From Algoriphagus sanaruensis (GTDB lineage Bacteria > Bacteroidota > Bacteroidia > Cytophagales > Cyclobacteriaceae), in NCBI RefSeq assembly GCF_001593605.1, contig NZ_CP012836.1:496001-560000 (forward strand): 64,000 nt of DNA. The letters are read 5' to 3'. Position 1 is the first letter of the stretch. Each line of letters starts with the position of its first letter. The translations under genes were made by a program, and so were the position numbers. Positions 43,786 through 51,372 of the stretch are shown here, one piece after another. Below the pieces are notes generated by a model, which saw only the letters and a list, made by a program, of their open reading frames with translations, ran no database searches and was not told where the DNA came from.

Positions 43786-45068
43786 TAAGGTAGTTTAAAC
43801 CGAGTGGAAATCCTCTGGGCAGAATAGATTCCATTCCTTCCACTAACTACAAACGCTACCAAACACGCAATCCCCAAAAATACCCCGGCTTCATAGCCAA
43901 AAAGCTCCATGCCCATCACTGTACAAGCCATCGGGGTGTTGGTAGTACCTGAGAAAACTCCTACAAACCCACATCCCGCGAGGAGCGCCAAAGGCAAAGG
44001 AATCCAAAGGGAAAGCGCATTACCCAAGGTGGCACCCGTAAAAAAAAGCGGAGTTACCTCTCCTCCCTTAAACCCAGACCCCAATGTCAATCCAGTCAAT
44101 CCGGTTTTAGCCAAAAAATCATACCAAGGCAAAGGCGTTTCAAATGCCTCCACGATACGAGGAACTCCCAATCCCACATAGTCATAAGCATTTGAAAAAT
44201 AAACAATCCCAATCACCAACAACCCTCCAACTACTGGTCTAAGCGGAGGATAGGCGATGTACCTTTTGAACCCATAACCCACCCAATGTCCGGTCTCAGA
44301 AAATAATCTTGCAGAAAGACCAAAAGCTACCCCGGCTAAGATCATCCAAAAAAGATTGGGAATGGTAAACGGGGCTAGTTCGGCAATGACATAATGCGTG
44401 TGGCCAATTCCCCAACCCAACTCACAAACCCAATGGGCAACAAACGCGGCCCAAAACGCTGGAAATATCGATTTTGGCTTGAATTTTCCTGTCAACATCC
44501 ACTCCAATGAAAATAAGGCTCCAGCCAATGGAGTCCCAAAAACTGAGGAGAATCCTCCTGCAACCCCACAAATCAGAATGATTCGTCTGCTTTCTTGATC
44601 CAGCGAAAACCATTTGGTTAATTGATCAGCCAGTGACCCTCCCATTTGTACGGCTGTTCCTTCTCGACCTGCCGACCCTCCAAAAAGGTGGGTAAAGATG
44701 GTCCCAAAAAGTACAAATGGGGTCATCCGAAATGGAATTGGATTCTTGTGAAGGTAGAGCTCTTCCAACAGTAGGTTATTTCCCTTGATAGAATTGGCCC
44801 CATAATGGTGATAGATATAGCCAATCCCAAAACCAGCTATCGGGAGAAATGTCAATAGCCATAGATTTGAATCTCGGGTTTGAGTAGCCCAATCCAGCAA
44901 TACCAGAAACCCTGCGGAAGCTGATCCGGCCAAAATGCCCACTAAAGCTCCCAAACCGAGCCAAATCAAAAGATATCTGAGAATAGGGATCAAACTAAAG
45001 TGCCGATTAATTTCTTTGACTATATAGCAAGGCCAAATTAACCGAAACAAAATCAGAATAGAAACCAA
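43782..45068 (-). CDS. CLC-family fluoride/proton antiporter (CLC-F type)
   Basis: A 428-residue CLC transporter. Two signature segments mark the fluoride-exporting CLC-F branch rather than the chloride branch: GREGT at 134-138, where chloride CLCs read GREGP, and GNNLL at 96-100, in place of the GSGIP segment. The gating Glu would be Glu136. The later GFKGGEVTP segment is the usual CLC G-K-x-G-x-x-x-P element. The reading frame begins at a TTG (45068), with no ATG before residue 115; the true start is therefore uncertain, and another TTG near residue 26 is possible. No fluoride (crcB) riboswitch is visible upstream. It should protect cytosolic enzymes by exporting fluoride. Confidence 0.88.
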   Translation of the reverse strand: MVSILILFRLIWPCYIVKEINRHFSLIPILRYLLIWLGLGALVGILAGSASAGFLVLLDWATQTRDSNLWLLTFLPIAGFGIGYIYHHYGANSIKGNNLLLEELYLHKNPIPFRMTPFVLFGTIFTHLFGGSAGREGTAVQMGGSLADQLTKWFSLDQESRRIILICGVAGGFSSVFGTPLAGALFSLEWMLTGKFKPKSIFPAFWAAFVAHWVCELGWGIGHTHYVIAELAPFTIPNLFWMILAGVAFGLSARLFSETGHWVGYGFKRYIAYPPLRPVVGGLLVIGIVYFSNAYDYVGLGVPRIVEAFETPLPWYDFLAKTGLTGLTLGSGFKGGEVTPLFFTGATLGNALSLWIPLPLALLAGCGFVGVFSGTTNTPMACTVMGMELFGYEAGVFLGIACLVAFVVSGRNGIYSAQRISTRFKLPY

Positions 45069-45149
45069 ACCCGATTTGATCGGTCGTCTGTACCATTTGC
45101 GTACATTTCAACCAAAACCGAAAATCTGGGTTTTAATAGAAAAATATCC

Positions 45150-46043
45150 ATGAGACAGATCTTAATCACGGGAGGTTCGGGGCTAGTTGGGAAGCGAATC
45201 ACTGAACTGTTGGAGAAAAAAGGATACGAAGTAGCTTGGCTTAGCCGTAGCCCTCAAACTCAGAAGACTTTTCTTTGGGAAGTAGAGCAAGGAAAAATTG
45301 ACCCAGAGGCTATCGAATGGGCAGATGCGATCATTCATTTGGCCGGAGCAGGAGTGGCCGAAAAACGATGGACCTTTGAGCGTAAAAAATTAATACTTGA
45401 ATCCCGAACCAAGAGTACAGAGCTTCTTTTCAAAGCAATCCAAGGCGCAGTTCATAAACCGAACGCATTTATTTCTGCCTCAGCAGTGGGCTATTATGGA
45501 TTCAATACAGGGCCAATTCTCGTAGAAGAAACCACTTCCCCGGGTGATGATTTCTTAGCTCAAGTGGTAATTGCTTGGGAAAATGAAGTGAAAAAAATAG
45601 AATCGCTTTCCATTCGCACCGTAATGCTCCGAATCGGGATTGTCTTGGATGCTGATGGAGGAGCACTCGGCGAAATGCTCAAACCACCAGTTGCCGCACC
45701 ACTGGGTTCTGGAGATCAGTGGATGAGTTGGATTCACTTGGAGGATTTGGCAAGGATGTTTGTTTTTGCATTAGAAAAAACAACCCTTCAAGGAATATAC
45801 AATGCCGTTGCACCAAATCCAGCAACCAACCAACAACTTACCAAGGAAGCCGCTTCCGCCAAAGGGAAACCATATGTAGGGATCGGTGTCCCTGGCTTTG
45901 CCTTAAAACTCGTGCTTGGAGAAATGGCTGCTATGGTTTTGGGAGGGAATCGGGTATCGAGTCAAAAAATTCAGAAAACGGGTTTTGAATTTGAGTTTTC
46001 AGAGTTAAAACCAGCTCTAAAAGATATTTTTTCGACTAGGTGA
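45150..46043 (+). CDS. TIGR01777 family NAD(P)-dependent oxidoreductase (YfcH-like)
   Basis: A 297-residue extended SDR. The nucleotide loop is TGGSGLVGKRI at residue 7; IIHLAGAGVAEKRW near 63, SASAVGYYG near 112 and LRIGIVLDADGGAL near 160 are typical of the TIGR01777 family. The C-terminal DUF1731 portion (ALKLVLGEMAAMVLGGNRVSSQKI) matches too. Homologues include E. coli YfcH and the plastid-division-related GC1/SulA protein; the reaction is unknown. It is divergent from the CLC gene and convergent with the PLDc_N cluster, overlapping its last gene by 8 bp. Confidence 0.93.
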   Translation: MRQILITGGSGLVGKRITELLEKKGYEVAWLSRSPQTQKTFLWEVEQGKIDPEAIEWADAIIHLAGAGVAEKRWTFERKKLILESRTKSTELLFKAIQGAVHKPNAFISASAVGYYGFNTGPILVEETTSPGDDFLAQVVIAWENEVKKIESLSIRTVMLRIGIVLDADGGALGEMLKPPVAAPLGSGDQWMSWIHLEDLARMFVFALEKTTLQGIYNAVAPNPATNQQLTKEAASAKGKPYVGIGVPGFALKLVLGEMAAMVLGGNRVSSQKIQKTGFEFEFSELKPALKDIFSTR

Positions 46044-46206
46044 GTCGTTTATTTCGCCCTATCACAAACCATAAAATTGTTCCTAAAAATGGGACAAGTA
46101 CTACAATTAATGCCCAGATTAATTTATCAGTAGAATTCGCAAAGCGACTGGTTACAACTTCATAAATCGTAAAAGCGTACACCAAAAACCCCAATAATTT
46201 CCACAT
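46036..46206 (-). CDS. PLDc_N (phospholipase D-nuclease N-terminal) membrane protein, 56 residues
   Basis: A short gene that a 60-residue cut-off misses. It translates to 56 residues: one basic/aromatic start (MWKLLGFLVYAFTIYE), then DKLIWALIVVLVPFLGTILW and FVIGRNKRLT. The K-L-I-W ... P-x-x-G-x-x-x-(W/Y) pattern with a following G-R/K is the PF13396 PLDc_N motif. The gene begins 1 bp after the upstream paralogue and overlaps the convergent oxidoreductase gene by 8 bp. The motif shared with two neighbours is the main evidence that it is real. Function is unknown. Confidence 0.7.
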   Translation of the reverse strand: MWKLLGFLVYAFTIYEVVTSRFANSTDKLIWALIVVLVPFLGTILWFVIGRNKRLT

Positions 46207-46207
46207 A

Positions 46208-46438
46208 TCAGAACGTCTTTTTAGATCCTTTACCTAAAATAAGATAAGCTATTGGACCAAAACCTTGGGCGAATAGCAAAATCACAATCCAGATGAGTTT
46301 CATATTCTGATCTTTGAAATCAGACCGAATGATGTCGACTAGACAATACACCCAAAGGAAAAAATAAGCCAGGGAGGCAAGAAGGATGAAAATCAGAATT
46401 CCTCCTCCCAGATTTTGAATAAAATTAAATAGCATCAT
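46208..46438 (-). CDS. PLDc_N membrane protein, 76 residues
   Basis: A 76-residue protein with two predicted spans. The second carries the PLDc_N motif NMKLIWIVILLFAQGFGPIAYLILGKG, preceded by LVDIIRSDFKD. It overlaps the upstream paralogue by one base and is followed 1 bp later by the 56-residue one. Two adjacent ATGs (46438, 46435) are possible starts. Free-standing PLDc_N proteins are common in Bacteroidota; their role is not known, although the domain is the membrane part of cardiolipin synthases. Confidence 0.82.
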   Translation of the reverse strand: MMLFNFIQNLGGGILIFILLASLAYFFLWVYCLVDIIRSDFKDQNMKLIWIVILLFAQGFGPIAYLILGKGSKKTF

Positions 46439-46698
46439 CAGGTTGTTTTATCATTTTTAAGTCTCATAAAATCGGGATCAAACTTCCTTTTCACTTTACT
46501 ACTTTGACTCATGCTGAGATAAAGAAATGTTCCCATTATTGGTGCGAATAGAATCAGCAGCACCCAAATTAATTTTTGATTGGGTCCTCTAAACTCATTT
46601 TTCAAACAATCAATCAAGGCATACATCCAAAAACCCAAATAAGCGACCATTATCAGTTGCCACAAAATCAAGGCTTGAGAAGGTACAATCAAATCCAT
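46438..46698 (-). CDS. PLDc_N membrane protein, 86 residues
   Basis: An 86-residue protein with two spans and the PLDc_N motif QKLIWVLLILFAPIMGTFLY near 40-60, followed by a basic tail (SKVKRKFDPDFMRLKNDK). Start at ATG 46698; the frame continues to a TTG at 46749 with no support. It is the first of three tandem paralogues whose coding regions overlap or touch, so they form one operon. It is divergent from the M14 peptidase gene. Confidence 0.82.
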   Translation of the reverse strand: MDLIVPSQALILWQLIMVAYLGFWMYALIDCLKNEFRGPNQKLIWVLLILFAPIMGTFLYLSMSQSSKVKRKFDPDFMRLKNDKTT

Positions 46699-46790
46699 AT
46701 CACTTCTTCTATTATTTTTACCACCGATCCAAAATAGCTTTTTTTGCAAAAACTAAGTAAGAATTTAGTCAAAAGTTTAACCCCATTTCG

Positions 46791-49343
46791 ATGAAAAAGT
46801 GCACGCTTTCCCTGATTTTGGTCTTTTTAACCACACTAGTCTGGGCCCAAGATCTGAGCTATTACTTACCCAAAGGATACACTTACAACCCCGCCATTCC
46901 TACGCCCAAGGAGGTGTTAGGATATGAAGTGGGTGAGTGGCACGTTACTCATGATCAGTTAGTGATGTACATGAAAGCCGTAGCTACAGCTTCAGATCGG
47001 GTGATTTTTGAAGAAACTGGTCGATCTTATGAAAAGCGTCCACAAACCTTATTGACCATTACTTCTCCTTCGAATCTTTCCAAGCTTGATCAGATAAAAG
47101 CTGATCGGGCCAAATTGAGAATCCCGGGATCGAATGTGGATATTCAGAAAATGCCAGTGGTCATGTTTATGGGATATTCGGTCCATGGAAATGAGCCAAG
47201 TGGCGCAAATGCCTCACTGGTTGCAGCCTACCATTTTGCCGCAGCCAATGAAATTGCATCAGACTTGGAAAACATGGTGCTTCTGCTAGATCCTGCGATT
47301 AATCCAGATGGGCTCAATCGATTCGCTTCTTGGGTCAATTCTCACAAAGCTTACGTGATGAATGGCGATCCTGCTCAGCGAGAACTCAATGAGGCATGGC
47401 CGAGAGGCAGAACCAACCATTATTGGTTTGATCTTAATAGAGATTGGCTTCCTGTCCAACATCCTGAATCAAGAAACCGAGTACGAGTATTCCAAAGCTG
47501 GCTTCCAAACATCCATTTGGATTTTCATGAGATGGGCACCAACAGTACCTTCTTTTTCCAGCCAGGGGTACCGGCCAGAATGCACCCACTTACCCCAAAG
47601 AAAAATTTCGAATTGACCGAAAAAATCGGCACCTACCATGCCAAGGCTCTCGACCAAATCGGTTCGCTCTATTACAATCAGGAGAACTATGATGATTTCT
47701 ACTACGGAAAGGGTTCAACCTATCCTGATGTTCAGGGATCGATCGGGATTCTTTTTGAACAGGCAAGTTCGAGGGGGCATTTGCAGGAAAGTGCCAATGG
47801 AATGTTAAGTTTCCCATTCACAATTCGTAATCAGTTTACTGCCAATCTTTCTTCCTTCGAAGCCGCCAAAGAAATGCGCGTTGAACTGAATCAGTGGATG
47901 AAAGATTTTTACACAGAAATCAAAAATGAAACGACCGCTGATGTTAACAAGGCCTACATTTTCGGAGCAAAGGAAGATGATGCCAGAAGCTACCATCTAG
48001 CCGATCTGATCCTACAGCATGATATTAAAGTCTATTCCCTCAATGAGAATATCACTGTAAATGGCAAAGAATTTAAAAAAGAAACTTCCTACATCGTGCC
48101 TGCGGATCAGCCTCAATATCGACTGATCAAAGCGATGTTTGAAACGCGGACCACCTTCCAGGATAGTTTATTCTATGATATTTCTGCTTGGACCTATCCA
48201 ATGGCTTTCCATCTGGACTACATGGCCCTCAACAGCCGGATTTTAAATCTTGCAAGTGTATCTGAGGTGGATAAGAACAAATTTACACTTGCTCCTGGTA
48301 AAGTGATCGGCCAATCTGGTGCTTATCAATATGCGATGGAATGGACCGATTATTATGCACCAAAAGCAGCCTATCAATTACTTAAAGCAGGATTTTTGGT
48401 TCGAGTAGCCAACACGGAGTTCTCTACTGCGGAGGGCAAAACTTTCGGAAGAGGCACTCTTTTGATTGACAAAGGGGAAAGTGGACTGGAGAATCAGGCC
48501 TTTTTTGCCAAGCTTCAGGAAATTGCCCAAATGGCCCATGTAGACATCCATGCCCTGACTACTGGTTATACTTCCGGAGCTAATTTAGGCTCGACTTTCA
48601 TGACTCCACTGACAACTCCTTACATCGCGCTTTTGGTAGATGGTGGAGTAGATAGTGGAGAGGCTGGAGAAATCTGGCATTTATTGGATCAGCGTATGAA
48701 AATGCCTGTCACCCTTCTTCCTGCTGATGCTGTGGGAAGTGCGAATCTTTCTCGATATAATGTGATTTTGATGGCAGATGGAAACTACGTAGGACTGGGA
48801 CAAAATGGCGCCAATGCAATCAAATCATGGGTAAGCAAAGGAAATACACTTGTCGCAAAAGGAGGAGCCATTCGATGGTTGATCCAAAATGAAATTGGAA
48901 ATTTTGCCATAAGAAATGTGGATTATTCTGAAAAAGGGCTTCAGCGTAACTATGCAGACTATGAAAATGCTACTGGTGCCAAGGGTACTTTTGGAGCAAT
49001 TTTCAAAGCCAATCTGGATACCACACATCCAATTGGATACGGATACCAAGACCGGGAAATCTTCACCTTCCGAAATGATAATTTCTTCCTAGAACCTTCT
49101 ACAAATCCTTATGCAAATCCCCTAGTCTATACCGCAGATCCTTTGGCATCAGGGTACTTACATCCTAGCAATCTACCCGGCGTAAAAGAGAGCGCAGTGA
49201 TTCGTGTTTCGAGTCACGGAAGGGGTAGAATTATTGGTTTTGCGGATAATATGAACTTCAGGGCCTTTTGGTTCGGAACCAACAAACTATTCTTGAATTC
49301 CATTTTCTTCGGACAAGTCATTCAAGGAGGCACTACCCGATAA
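46791..49343 (+). CDS. Secreted M14 (zinc carboxypeptidase) family metallopeptidase
   Basis: An 850-residue secreted protein with signal peptide ending LTTLVWAQ near residue 20. The N-terminal part is an M14 peptidase: the first zinc ligands in GYSVHGNEPSG (His and Glu), the third His and conserved substrate-binding part around IHLDFHEMGTNSTFFF near 240-255. The C-terminal 450 residues contain a glutamine-amidotransferase-like or Rossmann-like portion (TPYIALLVDGGVDSGEAG, VILMADGNYVGLG) and a final beta-rich stretch. Such large M14 proteins with C-terminal extensions are frequent in Cytophagales. It likely degrades peptides outside the cell. A terminator follows, then an amidohydrolase gene. 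Confidence 0.9.
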   Translation: MKKCTLSLILVFLTTLVWAQDLSYYLPKGYTYNPAIPTPKEVLGYEVGEWHVTHDQLVMYMKAVATASDRVIFEETGRSYEKRPQTLLTITSPSNLSKLDQIKADRAKLRIPGSNVDIQKMPVVMFMGYSVHGNEPSGANASLVAAYHFAAANEIASDLENMVLLLDPAINPDGLNRFASWVNSHKAYVMNGDPAQRELNEAWPRGRTNHYWFDLNRDWLPVQHPESRNRVRVFQSWLPNIHLDFHEMGTNSTFFFQPGVPARMHPLTPKKNFELTEKIGTYHAKALDQIGSLYYNQENYDDFYYGKGSTYPDVQGSIGILFEQASSRGHLQESANGMLSFPFTIRNQFTANLSSFEAAKEMRVELNQWMKDFYTEIKNETTADVNKAYIFGAKEDDARSYHLADLILQHDIKVYSLNENITVNGKEFKKETSYIVPADQPQYRLIKAMFETRTTFQDSLFYDISAWTYPMAFHLDYMALNSRILNLASVSEVDKNKFTLAPGKVIGQSGAYQYAMEWTDYYAPKAAYQLLKAGFLVRVANTEFSTAEGKTFGRGTLLIDKGESGLENQAFFAKLQEIAQMAHVDIHALTTGYTSGANLGSTFMTPLTTPYIALLVDGGVDSGEAGEIWHLLDQRMKMPVTLLPADAVGSANLSRYNVILMADGNYVGLGQNGANAIKSWVSKGNTLVAKGGAIRWLIQNEIGNFAIRNVDYSEKGLQRNYADYENATGAKGTFGAIFKANLDTTHPIGYGYQDREIFTFRNDNFFLEPSTNPYANPLVYTADPLASGYLHPSNLPGVKESAVIRVSSHGRGRIIGFADNMNFRAFWFGTNKLFLNSIFFGQVIQGGTTR

Positions 49344-49349
49344 GAAATT

Positions 49350-49386
49350 GAAATCCCGTCATTTCCGTCGGGATTTCTTTTTTTCC
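49350..49386 (+). terminator. Intrinsic terminator after the M14 peptidase gene
   Basis: A 9-bp stem (GAAATCCCG with its complement) and a 10-nt loop are followed by a run of nine T residues, beginning 7 bp after the stop. Confidence 0.88.
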
Positions 49387-49436
49387 GCTTAAGGAAATTC
49401 CAAATCCATTTTCTACTGAACTCAGTTAAAACGCTC

Positions 49437-50549
49437 ATGAAGAAAGCACTACCTCTTTTTATCCTGCTCTGCATTTGGGCAGGAATTATTTCAGCCCAAG
49501 AAATGAGTTTCGAGGAATACAATCCTCCCTCCACACTCAAGGTGCCCCAAAATCCAGTTACCAGGTCCAAATTTCCTTTTATTGATATCCACAGCCATCA
49601 AGGAGGAATCAATAAGGCTAAAATTGATCAACTCCGTTCGGAAATGGATGAGCTCAATATGGGGATCATGATTAACCTCAGTGGAAGAGGATTTGGTCAG
49701 GGAAACAGCAATGCCCAACAGGAATATATCCGATCCATGATGCAGGAGTTCAAAACCCATGCTCCTGGACGCTTTATGGTTTTTACCAATCTGAATTTTA
49801 ATGGTTTTGGCGACCCTAATTGGACGGCTTTGGCAGTGAAAGAACTGGAAGAAGATGTGCAAGCCGGAGCTGTCGGACTCAAAATCTACAAAAGCTTGGG
49901 TCTAACCATCAAAGACAATCAAGGAAAGCGTGTTCCCGTGGACCATCCCGATTTGGATCCAGTTTGGGCTAAAGCTGGTGAATTGGGTATTCCAGTGATT
50001 ATCCATTCAGCCGATCCTGCTCAGTTTTGGCAACCGATGGATGCCAACAATGAACGTTGGCTGGAACTTAAAACTCACCCTAACCGACAGCGCTCTGCCA
50101 CTGACCCTGCGCCTTTTGAACAAATCATTGCAGAACAGCATCATGTATTCGCAAAGCATCCAAAGACCACATTTATCAATGCTCACATGGGATGGATGGC
50201 TAATGATTTGGACGCAGCAGGAGCTCATTTGGATAAATACCCCAATGTGAATTTCGGAATTGGTGCTGTGATCGCGGAGTTTGGTAGACAACCTAAACGG
50301 GCCAAAGAGTTCTTTACCAAATACCAAGACCGATTACTTTTTGGAAAGGATGCTTATAATCCAGAAGAGTTTCACACTTATTTCAGAGTGTTAGAAACCG
50401 AGGACGAATATTTTCCATACTATAAAAAATACCATGCATTTTGGGCCATGTATGGATTGGGCTTGTCCGATGAAGTATTGAAAAAAGTCTACTACAAAAA
50501 TGCGTTGAGGATCGTTCCTGGATTGGATAAGACCTTGTTTCCAGAGTAA
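49437..50549 (+). CDS. Secreted amidohydrolase-2 family metal-dependent hydrolase
   Basis: A 370-residue TIM-barrel hydrolase with a signal peptide ending IISAQ near residue 20. Metal ligands are visible: FIDIHSHQGG with HxH near 52, VIIHSADPAQFW with a barrel His near 184, TFINAHMGWMAND with another near 242, and the C-terminal Asp in FGKDAYNPEEF near 302. It belongs to the Amidohydro_2 group, whose members are often decarboxylases or lactonases. The export signal is unusual for that enzyme class but recurs in Bacteroidota. It stands after a terminator and before a 267-bp gap. Confidence 0.88.
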   Translation: MKKALPLFILLCIWAGIISAQEMSFEEYNPPSTLKVPQNPVTRSKFPFIDIHSHQGGINKAKIDQLRSEMDELNMGIMINLSGRGFGQGNSNAQQEYIRSMMQEFKTHAPGRFMVFTNLNFNGFGDPNWTALAVKELEEDVQAGAVGLKIYKSLGLTIKDNQGKRVPVDHPDLDPVWAKAGELGIPVIIHSADPAQFWQPMDANNERWLELKTHPNRQRSATDPAPFEQIIAEQHHVFAKHPKTTFINAHMGWMANDLDAAGAHLDKYPNVNFGIGAVIAEFGRQPKRAKEFFTKYQDRLLFGKDAYNPEEFHTYFRVLETEDEYFPYYKKYHAFWAMYGLGLSDEVLKKVYYKNALRIVPGLDKTLFPE

Positions 50550-50683
50550 TCTAAAGGCGACTTCCATTTGATTGGCCTTAGATGCACAGACTTCTAAAAT
50601 CTATACATTTAAGGCTTTTCTTTTAAACGATATATTGTTTTTTATTGGGCATTTCTCTTTGTACTGCTCAGTAGTAAATGAAA

Positions 50684-50725
50684 AAAAGAATCTTACTGAT
50701 GACAGGGATTTAAACAGATTCTTTT
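50684..50725 (+). other. Hairpin in the 267-bp gap after the amidohydrolase gene
   Basis: AAAAGAATC and GATTCTTTT form a 9-bp stem with a 24-nt loop. The 3' side continues with a T-rich stretch, so it could end the amidohydrolase transcript, although it lies about 130 bp beyond the stop. I see no promoter or gene elsewhere in the gap except a short frame from ATG 50768 (see the next entry). Confidence 0.35.
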
Positions 50726-50816
50726 CATCTTTTCAAATCTGAATTATCTGAGAGAAAAAAAGATACAATGACCAGAAGATATATTTACCCGATCTTAAAA
50801 AACACGAATCCAAGTT

Positions 50817-51302
50817 TTGCACCAGTTTCATCACTCTTATCGAGATAAAAACAATGGGTACCTGCTTGCAGGATCTGTTTTACTTCTGATGGGGATAACC
50901 GTTTGGATTACCCCTTTCTTCTTGGAAGTAGATACCCCCATTTCCAAAATACTTTTGGTAGGAGGAATCCCAGTGCTTTTGGGTTTGGGATTAGTTTCTA
51001 CTTACTCTGGAACCCTAATCGATTTTGAAAGGAAAACGATCAAAAAGTACCGGAATATACTTTGGATAAAAACAGGAAAGTGGGAATCGCTTCCCAAGGT
51101 GGAAAATGCTGAGTTAATCCATTATACCTATCAGCACACTAACCTTCCTAATGGAATCAGTCCTACTAGTTCCTATGAAATAACCACGTACAAGTGCGTG
51201 CTGAAGCTAGAAGGAAAAGGGTTACTGGTGTTTGATTATGCCAAAGAGAAAGATGCGATTCGGGCATTGGGACAAATCCAGAAAGGGCTTCAATTGTATT
51301 GA
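50817..51302 (+). CDS. Hypothetical membrane protein, start uncertain
   Basis: A 161-residue protein with two adjacent spans (LLAGSVLLLMGITVWITPFF and ILLVGGIPVLLGLGLVSTY), then a soluble beta-rich part (DFERKTIKKYRNILWIKTG, and VLKLEGKGLLVFDYAKEKDA) that looks like a PH-like bacterial domain. I do not recognise the family. The frame has no ATG or GTG before the first span; TTG 50817 is the only candidate. An ATG at 50768 lies in another frame, and losing one T from the TTTT run at 50815-50818 would join that ATG to this frame. It is convergent with the TonB receptor gene. Confidence 0.65.
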   Translation: MHQFHHSYRDKNNGYLLAGSVLLLMGITVWITPFFLEVDTPISKILLVGGIPVLLGLGLVSTYSGTLIDFERKTIKKYRNILWIKTGKWESLPKVENAELIHYTYQHTNLPNGISPTSSYEITTYKCVLKLEGKGLLVFDYAKEKDAIRALGQIQKGLQLY

Positions 51303-51303
51303 T

Positions 51304-51366
51304 CTCACAGATGACACAGATCTCCACAGCTATTTTTCAACTGTGAAAATCTGTGCCACCTGTGAG
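51304..51366. repeat. Long interrupted hairpin between convergent genes
   Basis: Three nested stems pair outward to inward: CTCACAG (51304) with CTGTGAG (51360), CACAGAT (51315) with ATCTGTG (51349), and CACAG (51325) with CTGTG (51341). It can stop transcription from both sides. The repeated CTGTG/ATCTGTG vocabulary is like intergenic repeat elements seen in Bacteroidota genomes, so other copies may exist outside the window. Confidence 0.65.
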
Positions 51367-51372
51367 CAATTG

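Noticed and set aside
45069..45149. Fluoride (crcB) riboswitch upstream of the CLC-F gene
   Set aside because: I looked for the conserved GGnGATGG and CTGATGACTCCTA-type blocks on the minus strand and found neither.
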